A stretch of 64,000 nucleotides of DNA from NCBI GenBank assembly GCA_026225945.1, contig JAMJFZ010001816.1:6880001-6944000 (forward strand), given 5' to 3'. This document shows positions 23,501 through 35,579 of this stretch, one piece after another (positions within the stretch are counted from its first letter, which is position 1; each line of letters opens with the position of its first letter). This DNA comes from Cricetomys ansorgei. Its lineage: Eukaryota > Chordata > Mammalia > Rodentia > Nesomyidae. The notes beneath the pieces were generated by a model that worked only from the letters and a program-made list of their open reading frames with translations, was not told the origin of the DNA and did not search any database. Both the position numbers and the translations under genes were made by a program.

Positions 23501-24495
23501 ACATCTTAAGTTTGGATACCTTAATTTAAACAAGCGTTTCACTAGTATTTGTTGAAATTTACCACCATTTACTTCATCATATTTTCAGGGGAAAATTCAG
23601 TCTTTGAACCCAAATAAGATTCTTCATGGATCTTAGTTTGAAGTATTAACAGTTCCATCATTTGTTAAGATTTTAACCAAGGATCTGCTATACCAATATC
23701 TAAGTGAATAATGTAGAATTTTAGAGTCAGAGGTTATTAGGTCTGTCAACATAAATATCATTGAGGGTATTCTCTTAGATAATACACAAGAAAGTGTTCA
23801 GGGAATTTGGAAGGTGTCATTAATGCATTAATAGCATAGCATGTTCATATTCATCTAGTCTGAGTGCACACACTCCCTCTCAGTTTGCTTTTCTCTCTTG
23901 GATCTGCCAAAGTTTGACACTGCAGTAATCCTCAACCCCTGTGATGCACCGCGGTGTCTGTCCACCTGACTCTTCACCAGAGTGCATTCCCCAGCACTGA
24001 ACACAAAGTGTCACTGTGACTGCATGCTAATAGCCTAAGACCTGAGGAAACTTTGCCAAACTTGGAACTCATGTGCTTGCAAGTGAGTGTTTTATCTGAA
24101 ACTTTTATGATTAATTATCTTTTATTTAATTTGGATGAGATTTGAATGTTTATTATTCTATACCACGATCTTTCACGTACTGTGAGGGAGTACTTTGCTT
24201 CTTTTTCTTTTGGTAGCTTCAGGAAGACAGAAGGAAACAGAATGAAGACCTGGAACTCTTTAGGTTTTGTGTCTGATGCCATGAAGATAGAATTGAACCC
24301 AGGACATTAATAATGACAACCTTGCACCTATTTTTAGGCTGGCAGGGTCCACATGCTTTATCAATGTGATAGGAAAAAAGTCTGTTCAGAACAATGAAAG
24401 GACACAAGTCCCTAAACACACACCAAGGGCAAACAGCTGAGTTGAATGATATTCTGATTCTCAAAACCTACCATTTTCTTCTGAAAAGCTCCCCC
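23501..24495. other. Unique non-coding DNA
   Basis: No gene or named repeat. Confidence 0.6.
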
Positions 24496-24625
24496 TTCTC
24501 TCTCTATGTATATGTATATGTGTGCATATGAACATATATATACATATGTATATATTTATATATGCTTATACACTGATGTATATATGTATATGCATAGATA
24601 TATAGATAGAGATATTATAAAATAT
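24496..24625. repeat. TATATG-rich low-complexity tract
   Basis: Irregular TATATG, CATATA and GATATA units. The 78-codon frame starting at 24506 is a product of this tract. Confidence 0.88.
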
Positions 24626-24873
24626 ATTTCAGGAAGATACACCTACTTCTTAATACATTTTCAAGTGTACACAGGAAAATTTGGCTTTTATGTTTCAATA
24701 TGCCAAGGTTATTTTTTTCTTTGTTTGACATTTCTGATATAGACATCTATAAATGGTGGTGTCACTGCAGACACACATTTCTTTCAACATCCACTACAGG
24801 TGTTCCGTTTGTGGCACACACCAAAGTTTCAATAACGAACCAGTGTTTATCGCTTTCAAATCACAAAAGATAA
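24626..24873. other. Unique sequence upstream of duplicated segment, copy 1
   Basis: No counterpart of this stretch is seen next to copy 2, which instead abuts simple repeat. No gene. Confidence 0.5.
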
Positions 24874-25098
24874 TTCAACATTCTTTTAATTTCTACAGAA
24901 AAAGTGTGAATATGAGATTCGAAATACATGTTTTAAGATACTGTATAAAAAAGATCCGTGTTGGAACAACCCTGCTACCTGTACTGTTTTACATTGCCTC
25001 ATTTATTTAAATTGAGGAGTTTTCATTTAAACCAGCCCCAGTAGATAACTTTCTCCCGCCTCATCACTACTGTCTTCTGAAATGGTTCTTTCCTGTGA
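24874..25098. repeat. Copy 1 of a 220-bp duplicated segment
   Basis: Aligns in direct orientation, at roughly nine bases in ten, with 53801-54024. Long shared runs include GAATATGAGATTC, TTTTAAGATACTGTATAAAA, GCTACCTGTACTGTTTTACA and TTTTCATTTAAACCAGCCCC. The family is unknown to me and no coding frame is conserved between the copies. Confidence 0.93.
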
Positions 25099-25751
25099 CT
25101 ATGTTAACACAGTGCTTTACAGATTCTTACTGAGGTACTGGCTAGCAGCTGTGACAATGTATTATATTAATCTTCATTTGCTAATCATCATGTGCCTTTA
25201 TAGGAATGATGCTAATTAATAAGCTGTCTACTAAGCCCTTCCCCCATGTCTACTATAGTGTCCCTGGAGATTTATTTAACCTTGGTTTATTTTTGATGCA
25301 AAATTTCAGCTAGTGCAAAAGATAGTGCAATAGTTACTTTAAAATAACGAATTTGTTTCAGAATAACTGTTAGTCATCACAACAGTAACCAAACTTTAAA
25401 ATATTATTTGTAATAAACTTGAGAGTGGGTAGATAATTTTAGGAAAACCTGCCAGGAAAGCTTCTCTTGATTTATCATCATAGCTTAAAAGTCTGGTTTG
25501 TCTTTTGGAGAAACATGTCTGATAGCTTACCTGTGTGCAATGTCAGGGAGATTATAGCGATGCAATGGCTACTGTCATAGCTATGACTTGCAGAGGGTCA
25601 TATTAGATGCTTGATTTTGAAAACCAGAATTCTAAATTTTAGAAAGATGATATGTAACCTCATTTTATAAGTATTTAACTATTTTAAGGTTAAAGATGCA
25701 CTAAGGCTTACAATTTAAAAGTTTAAAAAATTAAGGTATTTGTCCTCATTT
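25099..25751. other. Unique non-coding DNA
   Basis: At 25130-25240, TATATTAATCTTCATTTGC, TAATCATCATG and TGATGCTAATTAATAAGC form a small TAAT-rich cluster that could be regulatory. Otherwise nothing is recognised. Confidence 0.55.
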
Positions 25752-25783
<32 letters not shown>

Positions 25784-25800
25784 TACACACACACACACAT
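25752..25800. repeat. (TA)n(CA)n microsatellite
   Basis: About 14 bp of TA followed by about 35 bp of CA with one CATACA interruption. Confidence 0.95.
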
Positions 25801-27879
25801 CTTATGATTTGTATATATGATATACATATCATATTTCACAAGTGTATTCTGTGTTTCAGTTTAGGTAGCCATATAATTTATTACAAAAGCCAGTATATTT
25901 TTGAGAATGAATGGGGCTTGAGATAAGAGGAGTAAGTTAGAGTCATCTTAGACAAGCAGGGGCCTTTAGTCACCCTGGTTTGAGTGGTCTGCATGAAATC
26001 ACAACACTTTGTTGGTTCTTCATAATTTTCAAATTATCACTCAAACCTGAAAACAGTACTTAAAATTCGCACTCGGGTCATATGTTGATTTTACTTGCTA
26101 GATGAGCTTAATTAAGAACCTCACAGTGCCCTGAGAAGGAAGACTGAAAGCCCTGAAAATAGTCCTTGCAGCATGAGAGAGTAAAGGAGCACTTAAGGGA
26201 GGGGCGTGGGGAGGACATCAGAGTATCTAAGATACGACAAGGAGGGTGGGATTGGAGATGGAGATCAACAGAAATATATAGTATTTATAAAATTCCCAGA
26301 AGCAAATGTGTTACTCTGTATGCTAATTTTAAAAATAAGTGAAAATAAATGCAAACAACAAATACAGTCCCTTGCATGCAACATTAGCTAAGGGTTCAGC
26401 TGGAGGAGAAGAACTCCCTCTGCAGAGAGAGTGGAGAGCCTTCCAAAGGCTGGCAACACTAGGGTTTCCACAGAGTTGGCTTGAGGACACCAGAGCAACT
26501 TCTCTATGCCTCTCTACATTTGAGGGAAATGTAAAAAGGAACTTCTGCTGAATTCCTGACAATACCTAAGACCAAAGAGGGGTTGGTGGAGAAGGAGTTC
26601 ATCTGCTGGAGAGACTCGCTGTCTCGCTTCTTTTCATCCTTTTCCAGGAAAGATCCATTATCTGTTAGTGTTATGTTATGGGGGAGCCCCAAAAAATATT
26701 TTGAACAAATAAAAGAGCAACTGTAGTCCTGAGATATAAAAACATGGAGCCCAGGGGAGATTCTAAGATCCAGAGGTTCACAAAGACATGCAACCCTACC
26801 CACTGACCATGCTTTCCTCTCGTGGAAACTAACAGGCACCCTTCGTTGATGTGAGTGCTTTGATCTCTCCTGCTGAGCAGTTAATGGGTATAGAAGAGAA
26901 TTTCTTCTGTTCTTGGCCCTTTCCTGGCCACAGTGAACTGGTAGCACCACCGTGCACACTCTTCTCTCTGCTCTCACAGGCTGACCTGGAGAAGTCACCA
27001 CCCCAGCCTTCCAGGGGGCAAGCTGTTCCCAGAGCTGGCAGAAGGGCCTCAGCTAGCAGGTAGCGGAAAAACAACTCCAAAAGACACTTGAAAACTCCAC
27101 ACAAGCCAGCAACTCTCCCAAAGTCTTTTGCCTATGGGAGGTCAGGGTTATTTTTATTATCATGCCTGACATCAACCCAAGGGAAACAGAATCCAACCTC
27201 GTAGAAAGTAACACAAGAAGAAAACATGAGGACTTCTAATAAACAGTGTCAGACCAGTAACCTGGAGAATACAGACTCCTAACTTTTCTCCGCAGTTCAT
27301 GAGCCATTGGCTATCACGTTGAACTTACTAATTTTTACAGCCAAAATTACTATTGACTTTTCTCTTTTTGTCTATTAGTGTAGATAAGTTCAATTCCTCC
27401 TGCTTTTAAAATCACTATTCCTTTCAAAAAGAGAATGTAAGAATCCCTAGACAGGGTGATGATGGACTTCATCGACTCTAGGCCAAGTTTAGAATTGTAC
27501 TTGTTGGGTTATTGGATGTTGTTGAAGAAATATAGTAACAATTGCACTGAAATTATTTAAGACTTTTTTACCTTTAAATTACATCAGACTTGAATTGTAA
27601 AATATTCAAAAATTATGTCAACTTAATATCAGTGAATTATCACACATTTTTGTAACACCATAGACGACAGCTGACGACACAAGCTCCAGGTTTCAGGCGT
27701 GCCTCTCTACTTTCCGAGGGAGCACGGAGGTCCACAGAGCTCAAGTCCTACCTAGTCTCAGACCCAGAAGAAAGACACAAAGCAGAGGGTTCTCTATTTG
27801 CAGACCAGTGTGCTCTACACAATGCCAAGATGCTGTTTTATAAGGGACACTCTTGCGTTTGGAAGAATGTGGTATCTAA
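25801..27879. other. Unique non-coding DNA, 2.1 kb
   Basis: The 165-codon minus-strand frame at 26504-27001 has no recognisable domain and is overlapped by other frames on both strands. I see no gene. The end of the stretch may belong to the L1M relic that follows. Confidence 0.6.
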
Positions 27880-28230
27880 AGGCCTGGAAGCAGCATGGTG
27901 GTTACCAGAGTTTGGGGAGAGTAGGTGACTGAGAAGCTTAATCAATAGAAACGAGTTTACCATTAGATGACAGAAGTTCGGGTGTCCGCACAGGGGAGTG
28001 ACCGGATATGATAAAGGACTGAGTATCTGAGGAAGCTAGAAGTCAGAGTTTTGAACGTTTGTACCAGAGCAAAAGACAAATATTTGAGAAAATAGGAATG
28101 TTTAACCTTGTTTAAGCGTTATACAATGTACGGGTGTACCAGAACAGTCCATAGCACCCCATTAATACGAATAATCTTTATGTTATGTATCAGTTAAATT
28201 ATTATGTATCAGTACATTTAACTTCATTAA
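27880..28230 (+). mobile_element. Ancient L1M 3' end relic
   Basis: GCATGGTGGTTACCAGAG and TTGGGGAGAGTAGGTGACTG match the shared mammalian L1M 3' word 'GGTTACCAGGGGCTGGGGAG'. Further on, CATAGCACCCCATTAATACG and TTTATGTTATGTATCAGTTA fit the 3' tail. Heavily diverged, plus strand. Confidence 0.6.
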
Positions 28231-31200
28231 AAATTTTTAAAAAATTAAGTGCTCTGCAAAACCACAAAGGTATGTCTACTCCCTTATTTATGGCAATGAA
28301 ACTAGCAAGTTAGTCTGTTAGAGAATCCACAGCCCAGCAATAACTTGACGGGAACAGAGGACTAGATGAGCGGCTCCTTTCTCCCCACCCCTCCCTCAGC
28401 CCTGCCCTTCACTGCTCCAGTGATACCCCACACTGACCTGCCATGTGTGACGTGTAAGACTTTCTCCACACTCATGTCTCCTTCTCCCCTCTCCCGTTAG
28501 TCATGCCATATCCCTCGGAGGCCTGCTCCAGTCCGAAGGGATTAATTTCAGTTATTTTTTGTGAAAAAAAAAAAAAAAACTACTTCTAAAATAAAAGCTC
28601 AAGATTACTATTTTTGGTAGAGTTCTATTTAAACTATAGCTGTGTTTTGAAGGTGTGACCGCTGCTATTTCTTGATAGATGACATATTGAGCATTCAAGA
28701 TACGTATCTAGAAATTTAAGACATGCCTGATAGCCTCTCTGTAGTTGAGTTTCCCCTGCACTCCCGGAAGGTTTCTGCTGCAGCAGAGTGCATCGCCTCA
28801 CTCTGAAACTCACTTGGGATCAGAGAGCTGATGATTGCCACAAGGAATAAACTTGAAAGTAAAAGATCTGAGGTAGCAAGGAGCTGGTCCTCGGCTTCAG
28901 ACTTTCTTTCCCTCCTATGTTGTTACTAAACTGAAACTTGGGAAGAGTGAGGAAGCGTGCAGGCTTTATTACTATGAAGAATCTGACTTCTAAAACTAAT
29001 GGGATCGAGCGTTGGGAAGCCCCCATGCAATGGGGGATGATGAGCGCTCTAAGTGGGAAGGGATCTGTGGATATAGACAACAGTCGTCACGAGTAAGTGG
29101 GCAGAGGAAGGAAGCAGTGGCTGGGCTAGAGGGTTTGAGGAAAGGATGCCACGGGATCTTGCCACATCCAGGGAAGAATTCCTTGTGTGCTTTTCTCAAT
29201 TGTGCCACAAAGAGGGAGAGGGTCTTCAGATACAAATCAACCAGTGTGAAAGTCTTGATGTAACAATAACAGCACATTACTAATAGGACACAAACTTTGA
29301 AGCAACTTTCAAAGCACATAATTATTAATTATTATTTATTTATCATTTTGAATATCTAGAAGCTGCCTATATTAAATCTGTTAAAGCTTGTTGTGATCAT
29401 ATTGTACAGTATACAAGAGCAATTATGTATTCACTTTATAATAAAACGCCAACAACTTTACAAGGAAATATACCCCGAAAGGAACAACTGTAGACTTATA
29501 GTAGAGGTCTGCTTCTCATAATGGATACCAGAATAAAAATTTTCTTACTAAATTTATTGTGGCTTTTAATAAAATGTATCCTATATATAAAGTCTGTGTT
29601 GGCACACTTGGTTGTGTGACTGGGAAAATAAAAGGAATATATAGATGCATATTGTGAAAGATAATGTATTAGTTCATTTTTTTTACTTTGACATATGCTT
29701 ATTCCTGCATTTATAAGAGTATGCAGATAAATCCGCCAACATTTTAGTCTTTTAGTTCTTTTAGCCAAAGAATTAGCTATAATACAATTTTGATTACAGG
29801 ATTTTAACAAGCAAGTGGGAAAGTGTAAGGCAGAATGATAATGGACTTGCCACTGAGACCTGTTCACAGATATCGATTTCCTCGAGATATCCCAGAGCAA
29901 ACGTGCCTACAGACCCGCACATCTGGCCACATGTACATTATATTGTAGGCAAAGATGGCCTTAGGAGAGAAAATGGCCCAAGGATAAATGAGACAGGATT
30001 GTCCAGCCAAGACAACAAACAACAGTTCATGGTACACACCAGGAAATGTCTTTGCCCTTGGACTCTTTCGGTCAACAGCACACTGATCACGTCTGAATAC
30101 AAAGCGTGTGTTTCCCTAGACATATGATAAGGTCTACAGAACACATATTTTTAAAAAAGCAGACCAGGAGACCTGCATGTGTTTCAGACTCGGACGCATA
30201 GAAGGTTCTGTTGAAGGGAATCGCGGAAGTCTTGTGTTAGTTTGTTACCTCACCCTTAGTCATTAGTGTTCTAATGACTTGACTGCCTCTCCAGCTTAAA
30301 ATTCACAGAAGGACATGAGGAATGTACCGTATGGGAGTTATAAGAAAATCATTACAATAAACAAGTTCGTGGGAGCTGAATGTGAAATCACACATAATCT
30401 GGGTAGGGTTTTTGCAATGTGTCTTTTATATATCTTTTTATATATCACATAAACAATGCAATTTTTGTCTTTTATTTATGAGAAAGCAAGGGAAGAAAAG
30501 CTTGGATGCCTGTTGTCGATGCATAGCCTACAAGTCACCTGTTGTAAATTTACTTTGTAATAGTGTAATTAGCTGCCACATGGCCAGATTTGCTAAATGC
30601 TCTTCCTCAGGTTGGAAGCTTGACAATTGAATGCCACAGAATATCAATACCAATCTTTTACAGCCCCTTGCCAGGAGAAGCCTCAGGATATGTTGAGCTG
30701 GCGAGGTAACTGCATTAGAGAATTGAGTTTGTTCTTTTTCCGAAGACAAATATACTATCTTTGAAGCCACTTACACGGGAAAAATAATCTTTAAGTACGA
30801 GTGTTGCAACACCAAACAGAGCTTGTTAATAATAGGAGTAACCTGGCATTTAAAAATATAAGGGGCCTTTAGACTCAGAAAATAAATGGAATCTTAAGAG
30901 CAGTGAGCCCCTCACAGATGTCGTATTTAGAGAAATAGACGTGTGAGGTGGCACACTGCAACAGTCAAGCACTGTGTCATGCTGTCAAATGTAATGACAG
31001 CAGTAAAATAAATGTGGATGTGTTTGTGGCTTTCTTAGCTAAGTAAGGATCTGCTGGAGTTTAGGAAAACACTGTGTTGTGAAGCAGAGGCAAGAGTTAA
31101 AGTTGAAAGATTCGTTGCCACAAAAAAAAAAAAAAGGAAACATGCACAGTAAGAGCTAGCTTGAAGAATACTAAAAATTCAAGTTTATACTTTCTTGAGA

Positions 31201-31279
31201 AAAAAATTTGCTAATATGTAAAATCTAATTTATTTGGCTATTTTTAGTGAAACAGTACAACCTGACCACTCATCATGTG

Positions 31280-31281
<2 letters not shown>
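28231..31281. other. Unique non-coding DNA, 3 kb
   Basis: No gene. It includes a 16-nt poly(A) (about 28564-28580) and a 13-nt poly(A) near 31122. The 134-codon minus frame at 29496-29900 is AT-rich and unrecognised, and is judged a chance frame. Confidence 0.6.

Positions 31282-31332
<51 letters not shown>
31282..31332. repeat. (TA)n microsatellite, about 25 units
   Basis: A perfect TA run of about 51 bp, likely highly polymorphic. The overlapping TA-encoded frames are artefacts. Confidence 0.97.
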
Positions 31333-31335
<3 letters not shown>

Positions 31336-31344
31336 ATTTTTAAT

Positions 31345-31563
31345 GGGCTGGAGAGGTGGCTTGGGAGTTAAGAGAAATTGTTGCTCTTGCAGAAGGCTTG
31401 GGCTTGGTTGCCAGCATTCACATGGGAGCTCATAACAGTTTGTAATTCCAGTTCCAAGGAATCTGTACCCTCTTCTTTCCTCCCTGGCTCCAATCACCTA
31501 TGTGGTGCACCTGCATACACGCAGGCAAAACACTTGTACACATAAAATAGGTAAATAAATCTA
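31345..31563 (+). mobile_element. B3-type SINE
   Basis: GGGCTGGAGAGGTGGCTTGG head, TTCACATGGGAGCTCATAAC, TGTAATTCCAGTTCCAAGG, CCTCTTCTTTCCTCCCTGGC and the tail CAGGCAAAACACTTGTACAC then ATAAAATAGGTAAATAAATC. A well-preserved plus-strand copy. Confidence 0.95.
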
Positions 31564-31613
31564 ATGTCATGACATTGTGTGTTTATATATTAAATTAAGA
31601 AGCACGTGGATGT

Positions 31614-31736
31614 CAGAGAGACAGATAGACAGACAAAGAGACAGAGAGATAAAGAGAGAGAAACAGATGGACAGACAGACACATACACACATGGAGAGAG
31701 AGAGAGAGAGAGGGAGGGAGGGAGAGAGGGAGAGAT
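31614..31736. repeat. (GACA)n/(GAGA)n purine-rich repeat
   Basis: GACAGATAGACAGACA units run into AGAGAGATAAAGAGAGAG, then GAGAGAGAGAGGGAGGGAGG. The open frames on both strands here are repeat products. Confidence 0.95.
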
Positions 31737-31831
31737 TGAAACTAGTGTCCCACACATGCTAGGCAAGTGTTGTACCACTAGACAATATCCATAGGCATAT
31801 TTAAGAAATAAGTAAGAAATCACTTTAACGA

Positions 31832-31942
31832 CAAAAAAAGAAGACGAGGAGGAAGAAGATGAAGAAGAAGGATAAGGAGAAGAAGGAGGAGGAGGAGAAG
31901 GAGGAGGAGAAGGAGAAGGAGGAGGAGGAGGAGGAGAAGAGC
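31832..31942 (+). repeat. (GAA)n/(GGA)n polypurine tract, about 110 nt
   Basis: Almost pure purine on the plus strand (GAAGAAGAT, GGAGAAGGAGGAGGAGGAG units). Such mirror-repeat-rich tracts can adopt triplex structure. Confidence 0.95.
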
Positions 31943-32049
31943 TAGACATAATTTCTGAATGAATTCTACTTTATGTCGAATTGAATAGATTCAGCCTTAT
32001 GAAAATCACACATTTATCATTAGCCATATGGCTGTGAGGTGAATCTTAA

Positions 32050-32220
32050 GCTCTGGTGCCTATTGGTGGCTATTCGAAAGCTGTGCTTTTAAATGCTGTT
32101 CCAGGGGATATAGTACCCTCCTCTGGCCTCTGCTGGCTCCTACATGCAAAAGACATACATAAACTCATTCATGCAAATGTAAATACATATAAACTTAATG
32201 AATAAATCTTTCAAAAAGCA
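32050..32220 (+). mobile_element. B3-type SINE, 5'-degraded
   Basis: The 3' two thirds are clear: CTGTTCCAGGGGATATAGTA, CCCTCCTCTGGCCTCTGC, a CATACATAAACTCATTCATG-like tail and AATGAATAAATCTTTC. The tRNA-like head is not recognisable. Confidence 0.75.
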
Positions 32221-33639
32221 TAACTAAGTTGGTATTATGAATGTATTTACATAAAAGCTATATGAGCATTTAAAAGTTAATCAAAATATCTGATATCTAG
32301 AATTCTTAAATTCTGAGCTCTCAGATCTGCTTAAGATCTTGGGATCTTTAACATATAAAGAGAAAAAAAGAGGAGATAGAGGTATTGACATCAAGTTTGT
32401 CATTTAACTGCCTGGCAAAGAAGTAATACACTTCATTTCCATTAGACAGAGGAAAGTTAGCACATCACGGATCAAGAGGGATACTGGAATGTATAATTTC
32501 TGACTTGACAATGATGTCTCAAGCAACAAATAGGTGCTTACAGAAGAGAAAGAGTGAGTCTTTGATAGACTATTAGACCTTTCTATGAAACACCCAAAAT
32601 GCAAATTTTATTATTTAATATGAAATTGCAAATGCAGTTAGTTCATATTTAATGATCAAAGTATAATAGGATCAGGTCAAAAATGATCCCTAGTACACCC
32701 CAAATCACAAATACATAGCCATTGCCCAATAAACCTCCATATTTTGTGGGTCAAGAGTTACCTAGTAGACTTTTAAATAGTTCTAGATCTAAGCAAGTGA
32801 GATAATTTCTCTCATTCTTGCACTGACCAAAATTTATCAGATGTTTCTCAGATACTCAGTGGGTTCATGTCAAAAATTTGGAAATGAAATCTTTTAAAAC
32901 CAAGAGCATGGGTTAATCCAAATCTTTGCTTCCTGCTCCTGTTATATAGACAGCTCTTGTATGATGAGGAGGGTTGAACCCACAGCCTTGTTCACATTAG
33001 TGCTGTGTGTTTGTATACATAGGTGTTTGCTGAAATGAACTGAGTAATGTTTGTGGAGTCTTTGTTGAACTGGAAGGATGTAGTACAACAGGGATGTGTG
33101 TGAGATTCTAGCTCAACAGTTTTTTTAATGTGTTGGAGGAAGATGCAGATCTCAAAACATACTCATAAAAATTTAAAATGATCCTAGCTTGGGAGGAGAA
33201 CCAAACACTAGGGACACCAGAAATATAATCCAAAGAATTAGAACTGTCTACATAAAAAGAGACTTGGCCTTAAAAAATGTAAATGATTACATGCAAAAAA
33301 AAAATGAAATGAATTCTTCGCAGGAAGGGGAATAAAAGAATTCTGAAATCCAAGGGTGATAATAATTTACAAATTAGATCTGTGTTTAATTTGAGGGAGC
33401 TGTGAACAGAGCCAAGGCTGTTTGGCTGTAGTTGGACAGCTTTGTATAATAATTTGGCTGGCAAATTAGGCAGATTCCTTTGTGGAATGGAGAAAATTTT
33501 CTAAATTGGAGTACTCTAATTTTGACCAGTATCATTAGAAATAAGAGCTTAAAAAACAAATTTGAAAAATAAACCTGCATATGGTGATGAATAAAAATAA
33601 TTTTGCAAAGATTTATTTAGCATATGTCTATTTTTATAT
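32221..33639. other. Unique non-coding DNA
   Basis: No gene or named repeat. Confidence 0.6.
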
Positions 33640-33790
33640 TCTAAAAGTACTTTCCTAGTACATTGCCTTAAGTGTTTAAGATACGGCCTGTATTGCTTGA
33701 TTTCATTCTCAGAATCACCTTCCAAGTGAAGATTCTCCTTGTTTAATCAATGATTAGACATCCAAAGAATTCACAGGATTTGTCAGTTTA
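33640..33790 (+). mobile_element. Possible MIR core relic
   Basis: The order of words (TGATTTCATTCTCAGAATCA, then a TTCTCCTTGTTTAATC region, then a GACATCCAAAGAATTCACAG region) follows the MIR layout 'ATCCTCACAACAACC ... CAGATGAGGAAACTGAG ... CTTGCCCAAGGTCACAC', but individual matches are weak. Confidence 0.45.
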
Positions 33791-34475
33791 GTTGCCAGTC
33801 TCAAATTGCCTGCTGAATTCCACACTTGGAGAAGAACAAAGGAAATCAGAATGCACCATTTATCAAAGAATGTCAGAAAATATCTCCTATAACCAATCCT
33901 CACATGTGCAGTGAGAAGAAGCCTATTGTAAAACGGGTTTATTGGTACAAGATGATATCAATTTGCCTTAGTCAGAGGACTTCTCCACCCTCTGGTCCAC
34001 ACTATTAAGATAAGATTTAAGTGTGTCAACCTCATTCTGCCTTCTTCTCATCTCAAATATAGAATTTCTCTTTTATCTTGCCACTGCTGTATGGCAACTG
34101 TATGACAATTGTATGGCTGTATGACAATTGTATGTCTGTATGACCCTGGCGAGATGGGTTCTTCTCTTTCAAGGTGTGTTGTCCTGCATTAAAAGACATT
34201 AATATCATCTCTCTCTCAGAGTAGCTTACACGGGTGATATGAGACATTTTGGGGATGTTGTGAGTGGTTGATGAATGAGAATTAGTAATAGAGTAATGAG
34301 AACCATACATAGACCCACATGACAATGGTAGTTCCACTTGAGAGAAAGATTGCTGGTTTCCTGTGCAGTGTCGCAATGAGGTATCTGGTCCCCTCCTGTC
34401 ACATCTACATTGGGATGCTGTTCAAGTTATAGTTCTAAGCAAATCCGTTGTTACAAAAGGACTCCTTTGCTTAAA
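33791..34475. other. Unique DNA with a short minisatellite
   Basis: No gene. At 34083-34146 a roughly 19-bp unit based on CTGTATGACAATTGTATG is repeated two to three times with small changes. Confidence 0.65.
34083..34146. repeat. About 19-bp minisatellite
   Basis: CTGTATGACAATTGTATG appears twice in full, with partial units before (CTGTATGGCAA) and after (CTGTATGACCCTGG). Confidence 0.85.
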
Positions 34476-34855
34476 ATGGAGCAGTTAATGGCTCCTGAGA
34501 AAGGGAGAACCAATCTTCTCTAGGAAAGAGCTCCTTGATAGATTATCCAATTCCAAATGGTCAGCCCTAAATATATACACATATAAGAAACATTAAATGA
34601 AGTTTAACAGGTTGTATTTATATATACATGGGTACATAAGATCTCAAAGGATAAATGTATAAATATATGCTTCATATATTCATATGTACATATGCATTAC
34701 ATATGCATATACATATATGAGGTCATGAATTTGAGATGTCTTAGTAGGGAAAGTCACACAGAAGGAGTTAGAAGGGGAAAGGGAGGGATAAAAATGAAAT
34801 ACAATACTTATGTGTGAAATTCTAAAAGCTTTAAATAAAAAAATCTTAGAACAGA
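34476..34855 (+). mobile_element. L1 3' end, plus strand
   Basis: TAATGGCTCCTGAGAAAGGG, TAGATTATCCAATTCCAAAT and GGTCAGCCCTAAATATATAC are the end of a rodent L1 and its 3' UTR. They are followed by CAGGTTGTATTTATATATAC, GAGGTCATGAATTTGAGA, a GAAGGGGAAAGGGAGGGA purine tract and an A-rich end. 5'-truncated. It is the only L1 in the window on the plus strand. Confidence 0.9.
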
Positions 34856-35129
34856 CTGTTATTGCCCTAGGATGGACTTCGAGCTCTTCAATGTGTCCTT
34901 CAGGTCCCTGTCCTTCATACTGTTGCACCGTCAGACCTACCTATCCTATCCTCCACTATTCTCAGCTGTCTTTCCCCCAAATTACTGTGCTCTCTCTCTC
35001 TTAACTAGGTTTAGAGATACCTCTCTTCTTTCCTTAAATTGCTCAGAGTAATTCCCACTTCCTACGGCATCCTATCCAGATCCTTCTTGGATCTGGATGG
35101 CTGGGTTATGTTTCTTTCCTTTCGTCTCC
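34856..35129. other. Pyrimidine-rich unique or L2-like DNA
   Basis: CT-rich sequence leading into an L2-like 3' end. It may be the eroded body of the same L2, but no firm match is seen. Confidence 0.4.
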
Positions 35130-35240
35130 TTGACAACTGTCCAGTTTTCCATTATGATATTTGCCACAGAATTCATCTTTGCGTTTTTGCTCCTATAATG
35201 CTAGTGTCCCCAAGAGACTGTAAGATCCGTGATAAGGTGA
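35130..35240 (+). mobile_element. Possible L2 3' end
   Basis: ATAATGCTAGTGTCCCCAAG then AGACTGTAAGATCCGTGATA resembles the L2 phrase 'CCCCACTAGACTGTAAGCTCC'. Confidence 0.5.
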
Positions 35241-35579
35241 AGTGGATTTGATATAAATACTGTACATATATGAAATTCCACCCAAAAAAAATCAAAATCA
35301 AATAAATGTAAAACTGCGAGAGTGATGATACTCTTCATGACATTGCATAAAGTATCACCTGTTATCCTGATACCTCCCTCCCTTCACTGAGAATTGATCT
35401 AATAGCTTGCATTTTTTACTTCACAGCTATCTCTCATATCACTTCCTTTTAAAGATCTATACTACTATCACCGGGTGGTTTGATTGTAGCCATTCTTCCC
35501 TTTGTCTCCGACAATAGCGGTCCATATCATGTTGCTACTCTAGCTCCCTAGTACTTTCCCTCTTTATCACCTCCCAGGA
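35241..35579. other. Unique non-coding DNA
   Basis: No gene or firm repeat. Confidence 0.5.

Noticed and set aside
24496..24625. Possibility that TATATG tracts, (CA)n or the palindrome form a CRISPR array
   Set aside because: Units are simple repeats without regular unique spacers, and the genome is mammalian.
24690..24720. Possible third copy of the 3.0/3.9 kb duplicated segment
   Set aside because: Only TATGCCAAGG is shared; the following sequence does not align.
26504..27001. 165-codon minus-strand frame
   Set aside because: No recognisable domain, no splice or promoter context, and overlapping frames on both strands; length is within chance for locally higher GC.
29496..29900. 134-codon minus-strand frame
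   Set aside because: AT-rich chance frame without family resemblance, in otherwise non-coding sequence.
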